A DNA stretch of 64,000 nt from Paraburkholderia acidipaludis NBRC 101816 (GCF_000684975.1 NZ_BAXZ01000005.1:1-64000); one strand, 5' to 3'; positions 1 to 8,345 are shown, counted from the first letter of the stretch. Translations and numbers: made by a program. Notes: generated by a model from the letters alone, not told the origin.

Positions 1-54
1 CGAGGGTGCCATTTTTTTGCCCGGCGATCGACCGGCCGCTACGTTGCTGACAAC

Positions 55-1218
55 TTATGCGCCAAGCTCGGGCGAGGAAGCATGCTTCTGCGCGCTCGCG
101 CTGGCGTCGTCCTGATCCGGATCCGCCTTGACGGGCGTAACCGCCGGCTTCTCGACGATCGGATGAGCGCCGTCGAGCGTCACCTGCACGCGCTTGTTGC
201 TCGCCACCTTCTGCGGCACAGCCGTCGTGGCCGCGGCCGTGGTGACGGGCGCCTGCGGCGCATTGATCGGCACGTTGCGGCCGCGGGCCACATCGCGCAG
301 ACGCGAGCGCTCGGCCATCACTTTCGCGCCGTAGCCGCCGTCGTCCTGCGACGTCGAACCGACGTACAAACGCAGGCCGCCCGGCAACGAGCCGCCGCGC
401 GCGATGCAATCCTTCAGCACGAGCGCGCCGACCTTGATGTTCGCAACCGGATCGAGCGCCGCATTCTGGCCGCCGAAGTACTGGAACTTGTCGGAGTGGA
501 CCTTCGACATCACCTGCATCAGGCCCTGCGCACCTACGCCGCTCTCGGCATACGGATTGAAGCCCGACTCGATCGCCATCACCGCCAGCAGCAGCAAAGG
601 ATCGAGCCCCACTTCCCGGCCGGTATCGAACGCAGCCTTGACGAGCTCGCCCACCGGTTCCTGTGCCACGCGATAGCGGCGCGCGAGATAGGTAGCGACC
701 AGCGCCTGCTCGCCCTCCGAAACGAGGACGCGGTCGTCACGGGCATCGGGCGTGATGCGCTGCGACGGAATCATGTGTGCGAGCGTGCCGACGCTCGGCA
801 GCGAACGCGGATCGAGGCCATTCAGCGTGGCGGCGTCGAGCGTCGCCAAACCGGGCCCCGGCTGCGCATTGCCGCCGCTATTTGCGCCGGCGTCGGGCGT
901 AAGTGCCACCGGCAGCGTCGAACCGTCGTTCTCGCTGTCGTCGCCCGCAGCCCCCGAAGGCACGAGCGAAGGCAGCGGGTTGCCCTGCAGGAGGCGCGCC
1001 GGACCGGCCTGCACGGCCGCCGAAACGAAGGGCATGACGCGCGCGGCCAGCGTGCCGCGCCACGTGGGCAGCAGCCAGAGGGCAAGCGCGAGCAGGACGG
1101 CACAACCGCCGACAATGCTGAACAGGTGATGGCTCAGACGGGTGCCACGCCGCAGCAGCGCACGCAGGCCAAGAGCTACACGCTCGTCGGCGCGCCACCA
1201 CGATAACCAGGTATTCAT
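55..1218 (-). CDS. Membrane-anchored lytic transglycosylase (SLT domain)
   Basis: Predicted peptidoglycan lyase that cleaves the MurNAc-GlcNAc bond with formation of 1,6-anhydro-MurNAc. The 387-residue protein has a positively charged N terminus, one membrane segment at about residues 32-51, a long Pro/Gly/Ala-rich linker to about residue 160, and an SLT/goose-lysozyme fold around 190-300. The catalytic glutamate is E217 in the motif AIESGFNP, followed by the SGVGAQGLMQVM core typical of family 1 transglycosylases. The C-terminal 80 residues are low-complexity Ala/Pro/Lys. The ATG at 1218 has a GGAGAT ribosome site. The layout suggests a type II inner-membrane protein with the enzyme in the periplasm. 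It is transcribed away from ubiD. The family is clear; the specific role is not. Confidence 0.88.
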   Translation of the reverse strand: MNTWLSWWRADERVALGLRALLRRGTRLSHHLFSIVGGCAVLLALALWLLPTWRGTLAARVMPFVSAAVQAGPARLLQGNPLPSLVPSGAAGDDSENDGSTLPVALTPDAGANSGGNAQPGPGLATLDAATLNGLDPRSLPSVGTLAHMIPSQRITPDARDDRVLVSEGEQALVATYLARRYRVAQEPVGELVKAAFDTGREVGLDPLLLLAVMAIESGFNPYAESGVGAQGLMQVMSKVHSDKFQYFGGQNAALDPVANIKVGALVLKDCIARGGSLPGGLRLYVGSTSQDDGGYGAKVMAERSRLRDVARGRNVPINAPQAPVTTAAATTAVPQKVASNKRVQVTLDGAHPIVEKPAVTPVKADPDQDDASASAQKHASSPELGA

Positions 1219-1408
1219 CTACAGATCTCCCCATGTTGCATGATCCGGCCAAACGGGAGCGGCACGAGGCCATCAGCCCGATGCAGGATCAAGACACCGC
1301 GCGCCCTGGCTGGTGCGGCAGCGGCGTCGGGAAAACGGCGAGTACGCCGTGGTGGAACTCCTCCGTTACTGCTTGAGGCACGCGCGAGGGCGCGCGGGAG
1401 TTCTCACG

Positions 1409-1436
1409 CAAAAAGCCAGCGCACAGGCGCGCTGGC
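1409..1436 (-). terminator. Intrinsic terminator of the candidate sRNA
   Basis: Read on the minus strand, an 8-bp stem GCCAGCGC/GCGCTGGC (1415-1422 with 1429-1436) is followed by TTTTT. No minus-strand protein gene lies upstream of it, which points to a non-coding transcript. Confidence 0.8.
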
Positions 1437-1566
1437 GATGGACAACCAATCTAGACCGTGAAAAGCCGTGCAGGGAGTCGGCTAAACGGCGACGCGTTGC
1501 GTCTGAAGGACCGGGACGATGGCTAAAAATTGCAAGCCCTGCAACCAGTGTGGACGGATTCTAGCA
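1409..1566 (-). ncRNA. Candidate structured small RNA
   Basis: Two overlapping near-consensus sigma-70 promoters on the minus strand (-35/-10 at 1596-1601/1573-1578 and 1580-1585/1558-1563) fire into a region with no ORF that ends in an intrinsic terminator at 1409-1436. The predicted RNA of about 145-158 nt folds as nested helices: CUAGA/UCUAG (1560-1564 with 1451-1455), CCG/CGG (1555-1557 with 1456-1458), UGCAGGG/CCCUGCA (1537-1543 with 1469-1475) and a GACGC-AAC-GCGUC hairpin (1491-1503). It is too short for a typical 6S RNA and matches no family I recognise. Promoter, nested pairing and terminator together make a real transcript likely; function is unknown. Confidence 0.6.
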
Positions 1567-1608
1567 GCGTTTTATAGATCGTCAATACTATAGATTGTCA
1601 AATCTATA
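1558..1608 (-). promoter_or_regulatory. Tandem sigma-70 promoters with overlapping palindrome
   Basis: Minus strand: TTGACA (1601-1596), 17-nt spacer, TCTATA (1578-1573); and TTGACG (1585-1580), 16-nt spacer, TAGAAT (1563-1558). The two arise from a 13-bp near-perfect direct repeat (TTGACRATCTATA) with a 16-bp period. A 7-6-7 inverted repeat, TATAGAT-N6-ATCTATA (1589-1608), covers the upstream -35 and could be an operator. Confidence 0.65.
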
Positions 1609-1825
1609 ACTAATTGTAATGATGAACAGCGTTCAATCGGTCGAGACCCGCGCGCCATGCGCGTTTGCGGCCGGTTATCTGCCGTTTGTAACCATTTCGC
1701 ATTGTGGTGAGCAGCGTGCGGGAACCAACACAGGTAAAATCGACAATCGACCCGCCGCGCGCACGCGCCTTTGCGTCGCTCGTGGCGCCTGCAGCTGCCG
1801 CCGCTGTGGCCCCGACCCTTTCCTG

Positions 1826-3406
1826 ATGAAATACAAAGACCTGCGCGACTTCATCGGCCGCCTCGAGAGCCTCGGCGAACTGCGCCGCGTGCCGCAAGCC
1901 GTCTCCCCGGTGCTGGAAATGACCGAGCTGTGCGATCGCGTGTTGCGCGCGGGCGGCCCGGCACTCCTCTTCGAGAACCGCTCGACCTATGCGTTCCCGG
2001 TCCTCGGCAACCTGTTCGGCACACCGCGCCGCGTTGCGCTTGGCATGGGCATCGACGCGCCCGCACCGGATCAAGGCGGCGCGGGCGACGACGCCGCGCT
2101 GGAATCGCTGCGCGACGTGGGCCGCCTGCTCTCCGCGCTCAAGGAACCCGATCCGCCGCGCGGCCTGAAGGACGCCGGCAAGCTGTTCACACTGGCGAAG
2201 GCCGTCTGGGACATGGCGCCGAAGGCGATTGGCTCGCCGCCGTGCCAGGAAATCGTCTGGGAGGGCCAGGACGTCGATCTTGCGAAGCTGCCCATCCAGA
2301 CCTGCTGGCCCGGCGACGCCGGCCCGCTCGTCACGTGGGGGCTCACCGTAACACGCGGGCCGAACAAGACGCGCCAGAACCTCGGCATCTACCGCCAGCA
2401 GTTGATCGGCCGCAACAAGCTCATCATGCGCTGGCTCGCGCACCGGGGCGGCGCGCTCGACTTCCGCGAATTCGCGCTGCGCCATCCCGGCCAGCCCTAC
2501 CCGGTGGCAGTCGTGCTCGGCGCCGATCCGGCGACCATTCTCGGCGCCGTGACGCCCGTGCCCGACACGCTTTCCGAATACCAGTTCGCCGGCCTTCTGC
2601 GCGGCAGCCGGACCGAACTCGCGAAGTGCCTGACGCCCGGCGTGGACGCGCTGCAAGTGCCGGCGCGCGCGGAAATCGTCCTCGAAGGGTTCATTTATCC
2701 GCAGGCGGGCGCTCCCGAACCGGCGCCCGCCGGCGCGCCGCCGCGTCCCACGAAGGGCGCCAGCGCCGCGTACGAGCACGCGCTCGAAGGCCCGTACGGC
2801 GATCACACCGGCTACTACAACGAGCAGGAGTGGTTCCCTGTCTTCACGGTCGAGCGCATCACGATGCGCCGCGACGCGATCTACCATTCCACCTACACGG
2901 GCAAACCGCCCGACGAGCCCGCCGTGCTGGGCGTGGCGCTCAACGAGGTGTTCGTGCCGCTGCTGCAGAAGCAGTTTCCCGAAATCACCGACTTCTATCT
3001 GCCGCCCGAAGGCTGCAGCTATCGCATGGCGATCGTGCAGATGAAGAAAAGCTATCCCGGGCACGCCAAACGCGTGATGTTCGGCGTCTGGAGTTTCCTG
3101 CGCCAGTTTATGTATACAAAGTTCATCGTCGTGGTCGACGATGACGTGAACATCCGCGACTGGAAGGAAGTGATCTGGGCGATCACCACGCGCATCGACC
3201 CCGCGCGCGACACCGTCCTCGTCGAGAACACACCTATCGACTATCTGGATTTCGCCTCGCCCGTTGCCGGGCTCGGCTCGAAGATGGGCCTCGACGCGAC
3301 CAACAAGTGGCCGGGCGAAACCTCGCGCGAATGGGGCCGCGCAATCGAAATGAACGCCGACGTGAAGACCCGCGTCGACAAGCTGTACGACGAACTCGGG
3401 CTCTGA
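1826..3406 (+). CDS. ubiD: UbiD family prenylated-FMN-dependent decarboxylase
   Basis: Predicted 4-hydroxy-3-polyprenylbenzoate decarboxylase acting in ubiquinone synthesis with the prenyl-FMN cofactor made by UbiX. The ATG at 1826 gives 526 residues beginning MKYKDLRDFIGRLE, the usual UbiD opening, close to the roughly 500-520 residue family length; an upstream in-frame ATG at 1619 would add unconserved sequence. Conserved segments include GLTVTRGPNKTRQNLGIYR, RWLAHRGGALDF and the EGPYGDHTGYY active-site strand. A Pro/Ala-rich stretch near residues 295-310 (PEPAPAGAPPRP) looks like a lineage-specific loop insertion. It is a single gene with gabD 49 bp downstream. Paralogues acting on aromatic acids exist, so the substrate is inferred. 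Confidence 0.9.
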   Translation: MKYKDLRDFIGRLESLGELRRVPQAVSPVLEMTELCDRVLRAGGPALLFENRSTYAFPVLGNLFGTPRRVALGMGIDAPAPDQGGAGDDAALESLRDVGRLLSALKEPDPPRGLKDAGKLFTLAKAVWDMAPKAIGSPPCQEIVWEGQDVDLAKLPIQTCWPGDAGPLVTWGLTVTRGPNKTRQNLGIYRQQLIGRNKLIMRWLAHRGGALDFREFALRHPGQPYPVAVVLGADPATILGAVTPVPDTLSEYQFAGLLRGSRTELAKCLTPGVDALQVPARAEIVLEGFIYPQAGAPEPAPAGAPPRPTKGASAAYEHALEGPYGDHTGYYNEQEWFPVFTVERITMRRDAIYHSTYTGKPPDEPAVLGVALNEVFVPLLQKQFPEITDFYLPPEGCSYRMAIVQMKKSYPGHAKRVMFGVWSFLRQFMYTKFIVVVDDDVNIRDWKEVIWAITTRIDPARDTVLVENTPIDYLDFASPVAGLGSKMGLDATNKWPGETSREWGRAIEMNADVKTRVDKLYDELGL

Positions 3407-3455
3407 GGCGCCGCGCGTCTCCTGCCCGCCGCTCACGCACTCAGGAGACACGAAG

Positions 3456-4928
3456 ATGAGTCAGTTGGCATCGGAGCGCTTGACACAGTTAAAGGACCCC
3501 GCACTTTTCAAGACCCGTGCCTGGATCGACGGCGAATGGAGCGGCGGCACGACGGAGTTCGCCGTGTTCGACCCCGCCGACAACGCCGAGATCACCCGCC
3601 TGCCGGACTGTGGCCCCGACGAGGCGCGCCGCGCAATCGCCGCGGCGCATGCGGCCCTGCCTGCGTGGCGCGCACTCACGGGCAAAGCGCGCGCGGCGGT
3701 TCTGCGCCGCTGGTTCGAACTCGTGACCGAGCATGCGGAAGACCTTGCCGTCATCATGACGGCCGAACAGGGCAAGCCGCTTGCCGAAGCGCGCGGCGAG
3801 GTCGCCTACGGCGCCTCGTTTCTCGAATGGTTCGCGGAAGAAGCGAAGCGCGTGAACGGCGACGTCCTGGCGAGTCCCGCGGCAGACAGAAAATTAGTCG
3901 TACTGAAGCAGCCAATCGGCGTTTGCGCGTCGATCACGCCCTGGAATTTCCCCATCGCGATGATCACCCGCAAAGTCGCGCCCGCGCTCGCGGCGGGCTG
4001 CACGATCGTCGTGAAGCCCGCCGAGCAGACGCCGCTTTGCGCACTGGCGCTTGCAGAGCTCGCGCAGCGCGCGGGCGTGCCGCGCGGCGTGTTCCATGTC
4101 CTGACGGCCGACGCGGCAAACTCGATCGAAATCGGCAAAGTGCTGTGCGAAAGCGACCTCGTGCGGCATCTGTCGTTCACGGGTTCCACGCCGGTGGGCC
4201 GCATTCTCATGCGGCAGTGCGCGCCGACGGTCAAGAAGATCGCGCTGGAACTCGGCGGCCACGCACCGTTCATCGTGTTCGACGACGCCGATCTCGACGC
4301 GGCGGTCGAGGGCGCCATGATCTCGAAGTACCGCAATGCGGGCCAGACCTGCGTCTGCACGAACCGCTTCTACGTGCACGACTCCGTCTACGACGCATTC
4401 GTCGGCAAGCTCGCCGCGGCCTCGCGCAGCATCCGCGTGGGCAACGGCTTCGAGTCGGACGTGACCCAGGGCCCGCTGATCGACGACGCTGCAGTCGAAA
4501 AGGTGGTCCAGCACATCGATGACGCCACTGCGAAGGGCGCCACGCTCGTCACGGGAGGCAGCGTGCGCGAGGGCCGCTTCGTCGAGCCGACCGTGCTCGC
4601 GAACGTCACGCGCGACATGCTGATCGCACAGGAAGAGACCTTCGGGCCGGTCGCGGCCGTATTGCGCTTCGAGAACGAAGCGGATGTGGTCCGCCTCGCC
4701 AACGACACCGATTTCGGCCTTGCGGCGTACTTCTACAGCCGCGACATCGCGCGCGTCTGGCGCGTGGCCGAAGCGCTCGAATATGGGATGGTGGGAATCA
4801 ACACGGGCCTCATCTCGAACGAGGTAGCGCCGTTCGGCGGTGTCAAGCAGTCGGGGCTCGGGCGCGAGGGCTCGAAGTACGGCATCGACGAGTACGTCGA
4901 ACTCAAATACTTGTGTATTGGCGTTTGA
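3456..4928 (+). CDS. gabD: NAD(P)-dependent succinate-semialdehyde dehydrogenase
   Basis: Oxidises succinate semialdehyde to succinate at the end of the GABA shunt or 4-aminobutyrate breakdown. The 490-residue protein is standard length for the aldehyde dehydrogenase superfamily. The general base is E265 in LELGGHAPFIVF and the nucleophile C299 in NAGQTCVCTNRF. ITPWNFPIAMITRK near residue 165 is typical of the GabD branch, as is the ending GREGSKYGIDEYVELKYLCIG. The ATG at 3456 follows AGGAGACACGAAG. No gabT or transporter is adjacent. Glutarate-semialdehyde dehydrogenase is the main alternative within the same clade. Confidence 0.92.
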   Translation: MSQLASERLTQLKDPALFKTRAWIDGEWSGGTTEFAVFDPADNAEITRLPDCGPDEARRAIAAAHAALPAWRALTGKARAAVLRRWFELVTEHAEDLAVIMTAEQGKPLAEARGEVAYGASFLEWFAEEAKRVNGDVLASPAADRKLVVLKQPIGVCASITPWNFPIAMITRKVAPALAAGCTIVVKPAEQTPLCALALAELAQRAGVPRGVFHVLTADAANSIEIGKVLCESDLVRHLSFTGSTPVGRILMRQCAPTVKKIALELGGHAPFIVFDDADLDAAVEGAMISKYRNAGQTCVCTNRFYVHDSVYDAFVGKLAAASRSIRVGNGFESDVTQGPLIDDAAVEKVVQHIDDATAKGATLVTGGSVREGRFVEPTVLANVTRDMLIAQEETFGPVAAVLRFENEADVVRLANDTDFGLAAYFYSRDIARVWRVAEALEYGMVGINTGLISNEVAPFGGVKQSGLGREGSKYGIDEYVELKYLCIGV

Positions 4929-5023
4929 TTAACGAAAGCTTACTATGGGCGCCCGCGCGCAAGGTGTGGACGCCCTGAAATCCGGACGCGCCGCGCGTCC
5001 CATTCGAACAAGAAATCGCATCA

Positions 5024-5692
5024 ATGCCGCACTTCTCCCTGCTTTCCGACGGTTTTTTCCTTTCGCTCTCGCTCTGCCTCGACATCGGCCTCGTCAACGT
5101 CGCAATCCTCTCGCTCACGCTCTCGCACGGCTTCCGGCCAGGATTCTGGCTGGGCCTCGGTTCCTGTTTCGGCGACCTCATCTATGCGGCGCTCGCCCTC
5201 GCGGGCATGGCGGCGCTGCTGCAGTTCGAGGCCGTACGCTGGGTCGTCTGGATCGGCGGCTCGGCCATTCTGCTGATGCTCACCTGGAAGATGGCGCGCG
5301 AGGCGCTCAACCCGGCCGCCGCGCCGCCTGTCGAGGGCGAGGCGGACCTCGCCTCGCCGCTGCCCAGCCCCTGGCGCGGCTTCATGCGCGGCGTGCTGCT
5401 CGCGCTTTCTTCGCCGAGCGCGATCCTGTGGTTCGCGGCAGTGGGCGGCGCGCTGATTGCGAAGTCGGGCGCGACGAGCGCGGGCGCGGCGGCGCTATTT
5501 CTCTCCGGCTTCTTCCTCGGCGGCCTCGGCTGGACCCTCTTTCTCTGCGGCCTCGCGAGTCACGGACGCAAGCGCGCCGGCACCGCGCTGCTGCGCGCCT
5601 GTCACGTGGTGTCCGCGCTGCTCTTCGCCTGGTTCTCGTATAGCGTGATCGTGCACGGCTATCGCGATCTGATCGTTCAGCACGCGTCCTGA
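5024..5692 (+). CDS. LysE family translocator
   Basis: Inner-membrane exporter of the LysE/RhtB superfamily, which uses the proton gradient to expel amino acids or related metabolites. The 222-residue protein shows about six hydrophobic segments; the N-terminal half carries the family pattern LSLTLSHGFRPGFWLGLGSCFGD, and residues 120-160 contain GFMRGVLLALSSPSAILWF, the second-repeat signature. The substrate cannot be read from sequence. It stands alone between gabD and a convergent small gene. Confidence 0.85.
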   Translation: MPHFSLLSDGFFLSLSLCLDIGLVNVAILSLTLSHGFRPGFWLGLGSCFGDLIYAALALAGMAALLQFEAVRWVVWIGGSAILLMLTWKMAREALNPAAAPPVEGEADLASPLPSPWRGFMRGVLLALSSPSAILWFAAVGGALIAKSGATSAGAAALFLSGFFLGGLGWTLFLCGLASHGRKRAGTALLRACHVVSALLFAWFSYSVIVHGYRDLIVQHAS

Positions 5693-5723
5693 TTACACGA
5701 AGGCGCCGCACCAGGCGACGCGC

Positions 5724-5770
5724 AAAAAGCAAACGGCGCAACGTGGCAGAGCCCGCGTTGCGCCGTTTGC
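5724..5770 (-). terminator. Strong intrinsic terminator
   Basis: A perfect 15-bp stem (5729-5743 with 5756-5770) followed on the minus strand by TTTTT ends the small exported-protein gene 5810-6121. It also lies just past the LysE stop and could serve both. Confidence 0.85.
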
Positions 5771-5809
5771 GCACAACCACCACGGGGCGGCCCGTGGCCG
5801 CCCGCGCGA

Positions 5810-6121
5810 TCAACGACGGTAATAACCGCCGTGGTAATAGCCGTGATAACCGTGGTAGTAGCCGTGATAATACGGATGACCCCAGTACGGATGGCCCCAG
5901 TAGCCGCCGACGACAACCGCGGGCGGCGGCGCATAGACCACCGGCGGCGGTGCATAAACGACGGGCGGCGGAGGCGGCGCATAGACCGGCGCAGCGTACA
6001 CCGGATAAGCGGGTGCTACGGGAATGCCGATACCGATACCCACCGAAACGTGCGCCTCGGCCGCGCTGGCGAGCCCCAGACCCAGCGCAGCGGCAACGAT
6101 AAACGAAACGGTCTTTTTCAC
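5810..6121 (-). CDS. Small exported Pro/Tyr/Gly/His-rich protein
   Basis: The 103-residue product starts with a GTG at 6121 preceded by AGGAGAAGAGAA; longer readings lack a ribosome site. Residues 1-22 (KKTVSFIVAAALGLGLASAAEAH) form a clean Sec signal peptide. The mature part is low complexity: YAAPVYAPPPPPVVYAPPP repeats, then HPYWGHPYYHGYYHGYHGYYHGGYYRR. Proteins of this type (PXPV/YAPP-repeat, often annotated as exported hypothetical) are common in Burkholderia. The tail of Tyr/His/Gly could bind metal or wall polymers, but that is speculation. Confidence 0.75.
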   Translation of the reverse strand: MKKTVSFIVAAALGLGLASAAEAHVSVGIGIGIPVAPAYPVYAAPVYAPPPPPVVYAPPPVVYAPPPAVVVGGYWGHPYWGHPYYHGYYHGYHGYYHGGYYRR

Positions 6122-6524
6122 TTCTCTTCTCCTGACAGCCAGCAACGGCGCCAACTTCAATCTGTTAGACAGACGGACACAACCGACGATTCCAATGTAT
6201 CGAAAACACGGCGCCCTGGCGGTGGGCATTTGTTGCAAATTGCAAGCCCGTTTTTACAGCGTGCTGCCCTCTGACGCACCCGTGCGACAGGCACGCATTA
6301 GTAGAACCCCGCAGACGCGCCGCCCCAAGGCATGAATCGTCAGACGTTGTGGCGGGCTGTCATTCTTACCGCCCGGCAGGCCCGGCGGGACAAATTGCCC
6401 GGTAAAGTTTGATTACAAATTGGCTGGAGGCGCCATTCTCCGCACCGGTAAACGACGATGCCCGGTCGTCGACCGGGCATCCTGGACTGGCTCATGAACG
6501 CCGCCGTGGCAGCGATGTCGGCTC
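6122..6524. other. 403-bp intergenic region
   Basis: No gene is supported. The right part carries a perfect 11-bp hairpin (6457-6467 with 6471-6481, loop GTC), placed after the stop of the small minus-strand gene 6525-6686 and followed on that strand by a weak T-rich run, so it is probably its terminator. The left part should contain the promoter of the exported protein. Confidence 0.5.
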
Positions 6525-6686
6525 CTATCCAACCTTCACATAGGTGAACTCGCGGGTGATGCTGGGTGGCACGTAAGCACCGCTAATCTGCACCCTGGGC
6601 TTCAGGCGCTTCTTCTGATCCCACCAGCGGCGCCGCTGGACGGGCGTAAGAAACCGCAGATGCTTTCGGTAAGCGAAGATGCTCAT
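6525..6686 (-). CDS. Small basic hypothetical protein (53 aa)
   Basis: The ATG at 6686 is preceded by CGGGAGTTCGCC, a good ribosome site. The product begins MSIFAYRKHLRFLTPVQRRR and is rich in Arg, Lys and aromatic residues (WWDQKKRLKPRV), ending YVPPSITREFTYVKVG. No domain is recognised. A palindromic hairpin follows the stop. The ribosome site, the hairpin and the non-random sequence support a real gene. Confidence 0.5.
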   Translation of the reverse strand: MSIFAYRKHLRFLTPVQRRRWWDQKKRLKPRVQISGAYVPPSITREFTYVKVG

Positions 6687-7154
6687 GGCGAACTCCCGAA
6701 TCGGACTACCGACAGGAAACAGCACGGGACTGCAACGACAAAACCGAAACACTTGAGACCATTGTGCTTAAATTTTGAGACATTGACTGCCTTGTTGTGA
6801 GATAGCCGCATCCATAGCGCATATCCCACTTGCATTGTCGATCTCGTTGAGCCAGGCCGCTGGGCTGGCGGCCGGGAATTCGAGCAATTTCCGCGCCACA
6901 GGCGGCGCAGGCAATACATAGGCCCGGCAGCTTGACCGGCGGACTATCTATCCTGCGTCCTTTGTAGCCGTCACGCTCCTGCGTATCGGTACGATATCGA
7001 ACATAGGTCGCGCACGTGTGCAGGCTGCGCAGAATGCGGGCGCGTCGGCGCGCTGCACTACACAGCGCCCGCGCAAGCCGTGGTAATGTGGCAACGGCGC
7101 GCGTCGCCCGGACCATACGGCGCGCGTCCCGGGATTCACCGACGAGAACGCACA
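6687..7154. other. 468-bp region without a supported gene
   Basis: Both strands were read: there are only short overlapping reading frames with no ribosome site or family match. The part at 6750-6800 is noticeably AT-richer than the flanks and probably holds the promoter of the small gene 6525-6686. Confidence 0.4.
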
Positions 7155-7475
7155 ATGATCAAGGTCAGCATCCTTTATCCGTACCGCGAAAACGGACGCT
7201 TCGACAGCGAGTACTACTGCACGCGGCACATGCCGCTTGCCGCGCGTCTGTTCGGCGACGCGCTGCGCGGCTGGTCGGTCGATGTCGGCATCAATGCGGG
7301 GCCGCCGGGCACGCCGCCGCCATATGTCGCGGCGGGCCACTTCCTGTTCGACACCGCGGAAGCGTTCTACGCCATGTTCCAGCCGAATGCCAAAACGCTG
7401 CTCGACGACATTCCCAACTACACCGACGGCGGAAATGGCACGATCCTGATCAGCGAGATCAAGGTCTCGGTCTGA
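7155..7475 (+). CDS. EthD family protein
   Basis: The ATG at 7155 gives 106 residues starting MIKVSILYPYRENGRFDSEYY. The pattern YP....FD..YY...HMPL, the middle stretch YVAAGHFLFDTAEAFYAMFQ and the ending DIPNYTDGGNGTILISEI match the EthD dimeric alpha-beta barrel family, named after a gene in ether (ETBE) degradation clusters but mostly of unknown function. The H in HMPL sits where related dimeric barrels carry a functional histidine. A YggT gene follows 75 bp downstream. Confidence 0.85.
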   Translation: MIKVSILYPYRENGRFDSEYYCTRHMPLAARLFGDALRGWSVDVGINAGPPGTPPPYVAAGHFLFDTAEAFYAMFQPNAKTLLDDIPNYTDGGNGTILISEIKVSV

Positions 7476-7550
7476 GCGACACCGCCTCACCCCCGATCAC
7501 GACCCGGCGGCCGCCCGCGCCACCGCCAGCCCTACGGAGAAAAAACACCG

Positions 7551-8114
7551 ATGTTCGGCGATATCGCCCGCTTTCTGCTCAATACGATTTTCACGCTGTT
7601 CGGCGCTGCCCTGCTTTTGCGCGCGTGGCTGCAGTACGTCCGGGTGGCTGCCTACAACCCGGTCAGCCACGCCGTGCAACAAGTGACCAACTGGCTGGTG
7701 CTGCCGCTGCGACGCGTCATTCCCGGCATGCGCGGCATCGACTGGGCCAGCGTGATCGCCGCGCTGATCGCCGCCATGGCCTACGTGCTGGCGACGGTCT
7801 GGCTGGCCGGCGTCGATCCGTTCGGCCTCTTGCCGACCCTGGTCATCGTCGCCTTGCTGACGGTGGTGAAATGGGCGCTCAATCTGCTGATCTGGCTCAC
7901 GATCCTGATGGCGCTGCTGTCGTGGCTCAATCCGCAGTCGCCGGCCATGCCGGTGCTGTTCCAGCTGACGGCGCCGTTCCTCAACCCGCTGCGCCGCATC
8001 ATCCCGCAGTTCGGCGGACTCGATCTTTCGCCGATCCTGCTCTTCGTCATCGTGCAGGTGCTTCTGATGGTGATCACGCGCGCGGCGGTGTCGCTTACGC
8101 TGTTTGGGATTTGA
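7551..8114 (+). CDS. YggT family membrane protein
   Basis: The 187-residue inner-membrane protein is two copies of the YggT module (about residues 1-95 and 96-187). Each copy has the NP.......P..R.IP signature: YNPVSHAVQQVTNWLVLPLRRVIPG and then SWLNPQSPAMPVLFQLTAPFLNPLRRIIPQ. Family members are linked to osmotic stress or to membrane and cell-division organisation, but the function is not firmly established. Usual neighbours such as proC or YggS are absent here. Confidence 0.85.
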   Translation: MFGDIARFLLNTIFTLFGAALLLRAWLQYVRVAAYNPVSHAVQQVTNWLVLPLRRVIPGMRGIDWASVIAALIAAMAYVLATVWLAGVDPFGLLPTLVIVALLTVVKWALNLLIWLTILMALLSWLNPQSPAMPVLFQLTAPFLNPLRRIIPQFGGLDLSPILLFVIVQVLLMVITRAAVSLTLFGI

Positions 8115-8136
8115 GGGGTGCGGGCGGCGGCGTTAT

Positions 8137-8160
8137 GAAAAAGCCCGCTCAAAGGCGGGC
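8137..8160 (-). terminator. Intrinsic terminator on the minus strand
   Basis: GCCCGC/GCGGGC stem around 8142-8160 followed on the minus strand by TTTTTCAT. It lies just past the antitoxin remnant 8190-8345, and probably belonged to it. Confidence 0.65.
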
Positions 8161-8189
8161 TCCATCCGGGCAAATACGATCAGTGGGAA

Positions 8190-8345
8190 CTACGCGGCAA
8201 GTTCAGCCGTCAGTTCGGGAAGCGTAGCAGGCACAACACCGCGCCCGACGGCGCAAAGCGACCTTGTTCCCAGTCGCGCAAGGTAGCAAGCAATATCAAG
8301 GCAAGGCGTGCCGAGCTGGGTATGACCCAGAACGCCGCCGATAAA
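8190..8345 (-). pseudogene. Remnant of an XRE/HTH antitoxin, frameshifted
   Basis: On the minus strand one frame reads VLGHTQLGTPCLDI, the next reads LATLRDWEQGRFAPSG followed by AVLCLLR, and the first frame then resumes with LPELTAELAA and a stop. Laid end to end these follow the helix-turn-helix of HigA/NadS-type antitoxins (LGMTQ..FA..LGIS..TLR.WEQGRR.P.GPA..LL). At least two frame changes are needed, so it is decayed. No toxin gene remains beside it. The call rests on motif memory. Confidence 0.5.

Larger units (their letters stand above)
1219..1825. other. 607-bp intergenic region holding a candidate sRNA and its promoters
   Basis: No protein gene is supported between the divergent transglycosylase and UbiD-family genes. 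The middle (1409-1608) carries an intrinsic terminator and two near-consensus promoters, all on the minus strand, described separately. The part from 1610 to 1825 must hold the promoter of the UbiD-family gene, but no convincing -35/-10 pair was picked out. Confidence 0.6.

Noticed and set aside
1409..1566. 6S RNA identity for the candidate sRNA
   Set aside because: Too short (rod part about 114 nt), and no conserved 6S bubble motif was found; a covariance search would settle it.
5931..6010. DNA tandem repeat in the exported protein gene
   Set aside because: Repetition comes from the Pro/Tyr-rich peptide, with imperfect DNA units; not an independent repeat element.
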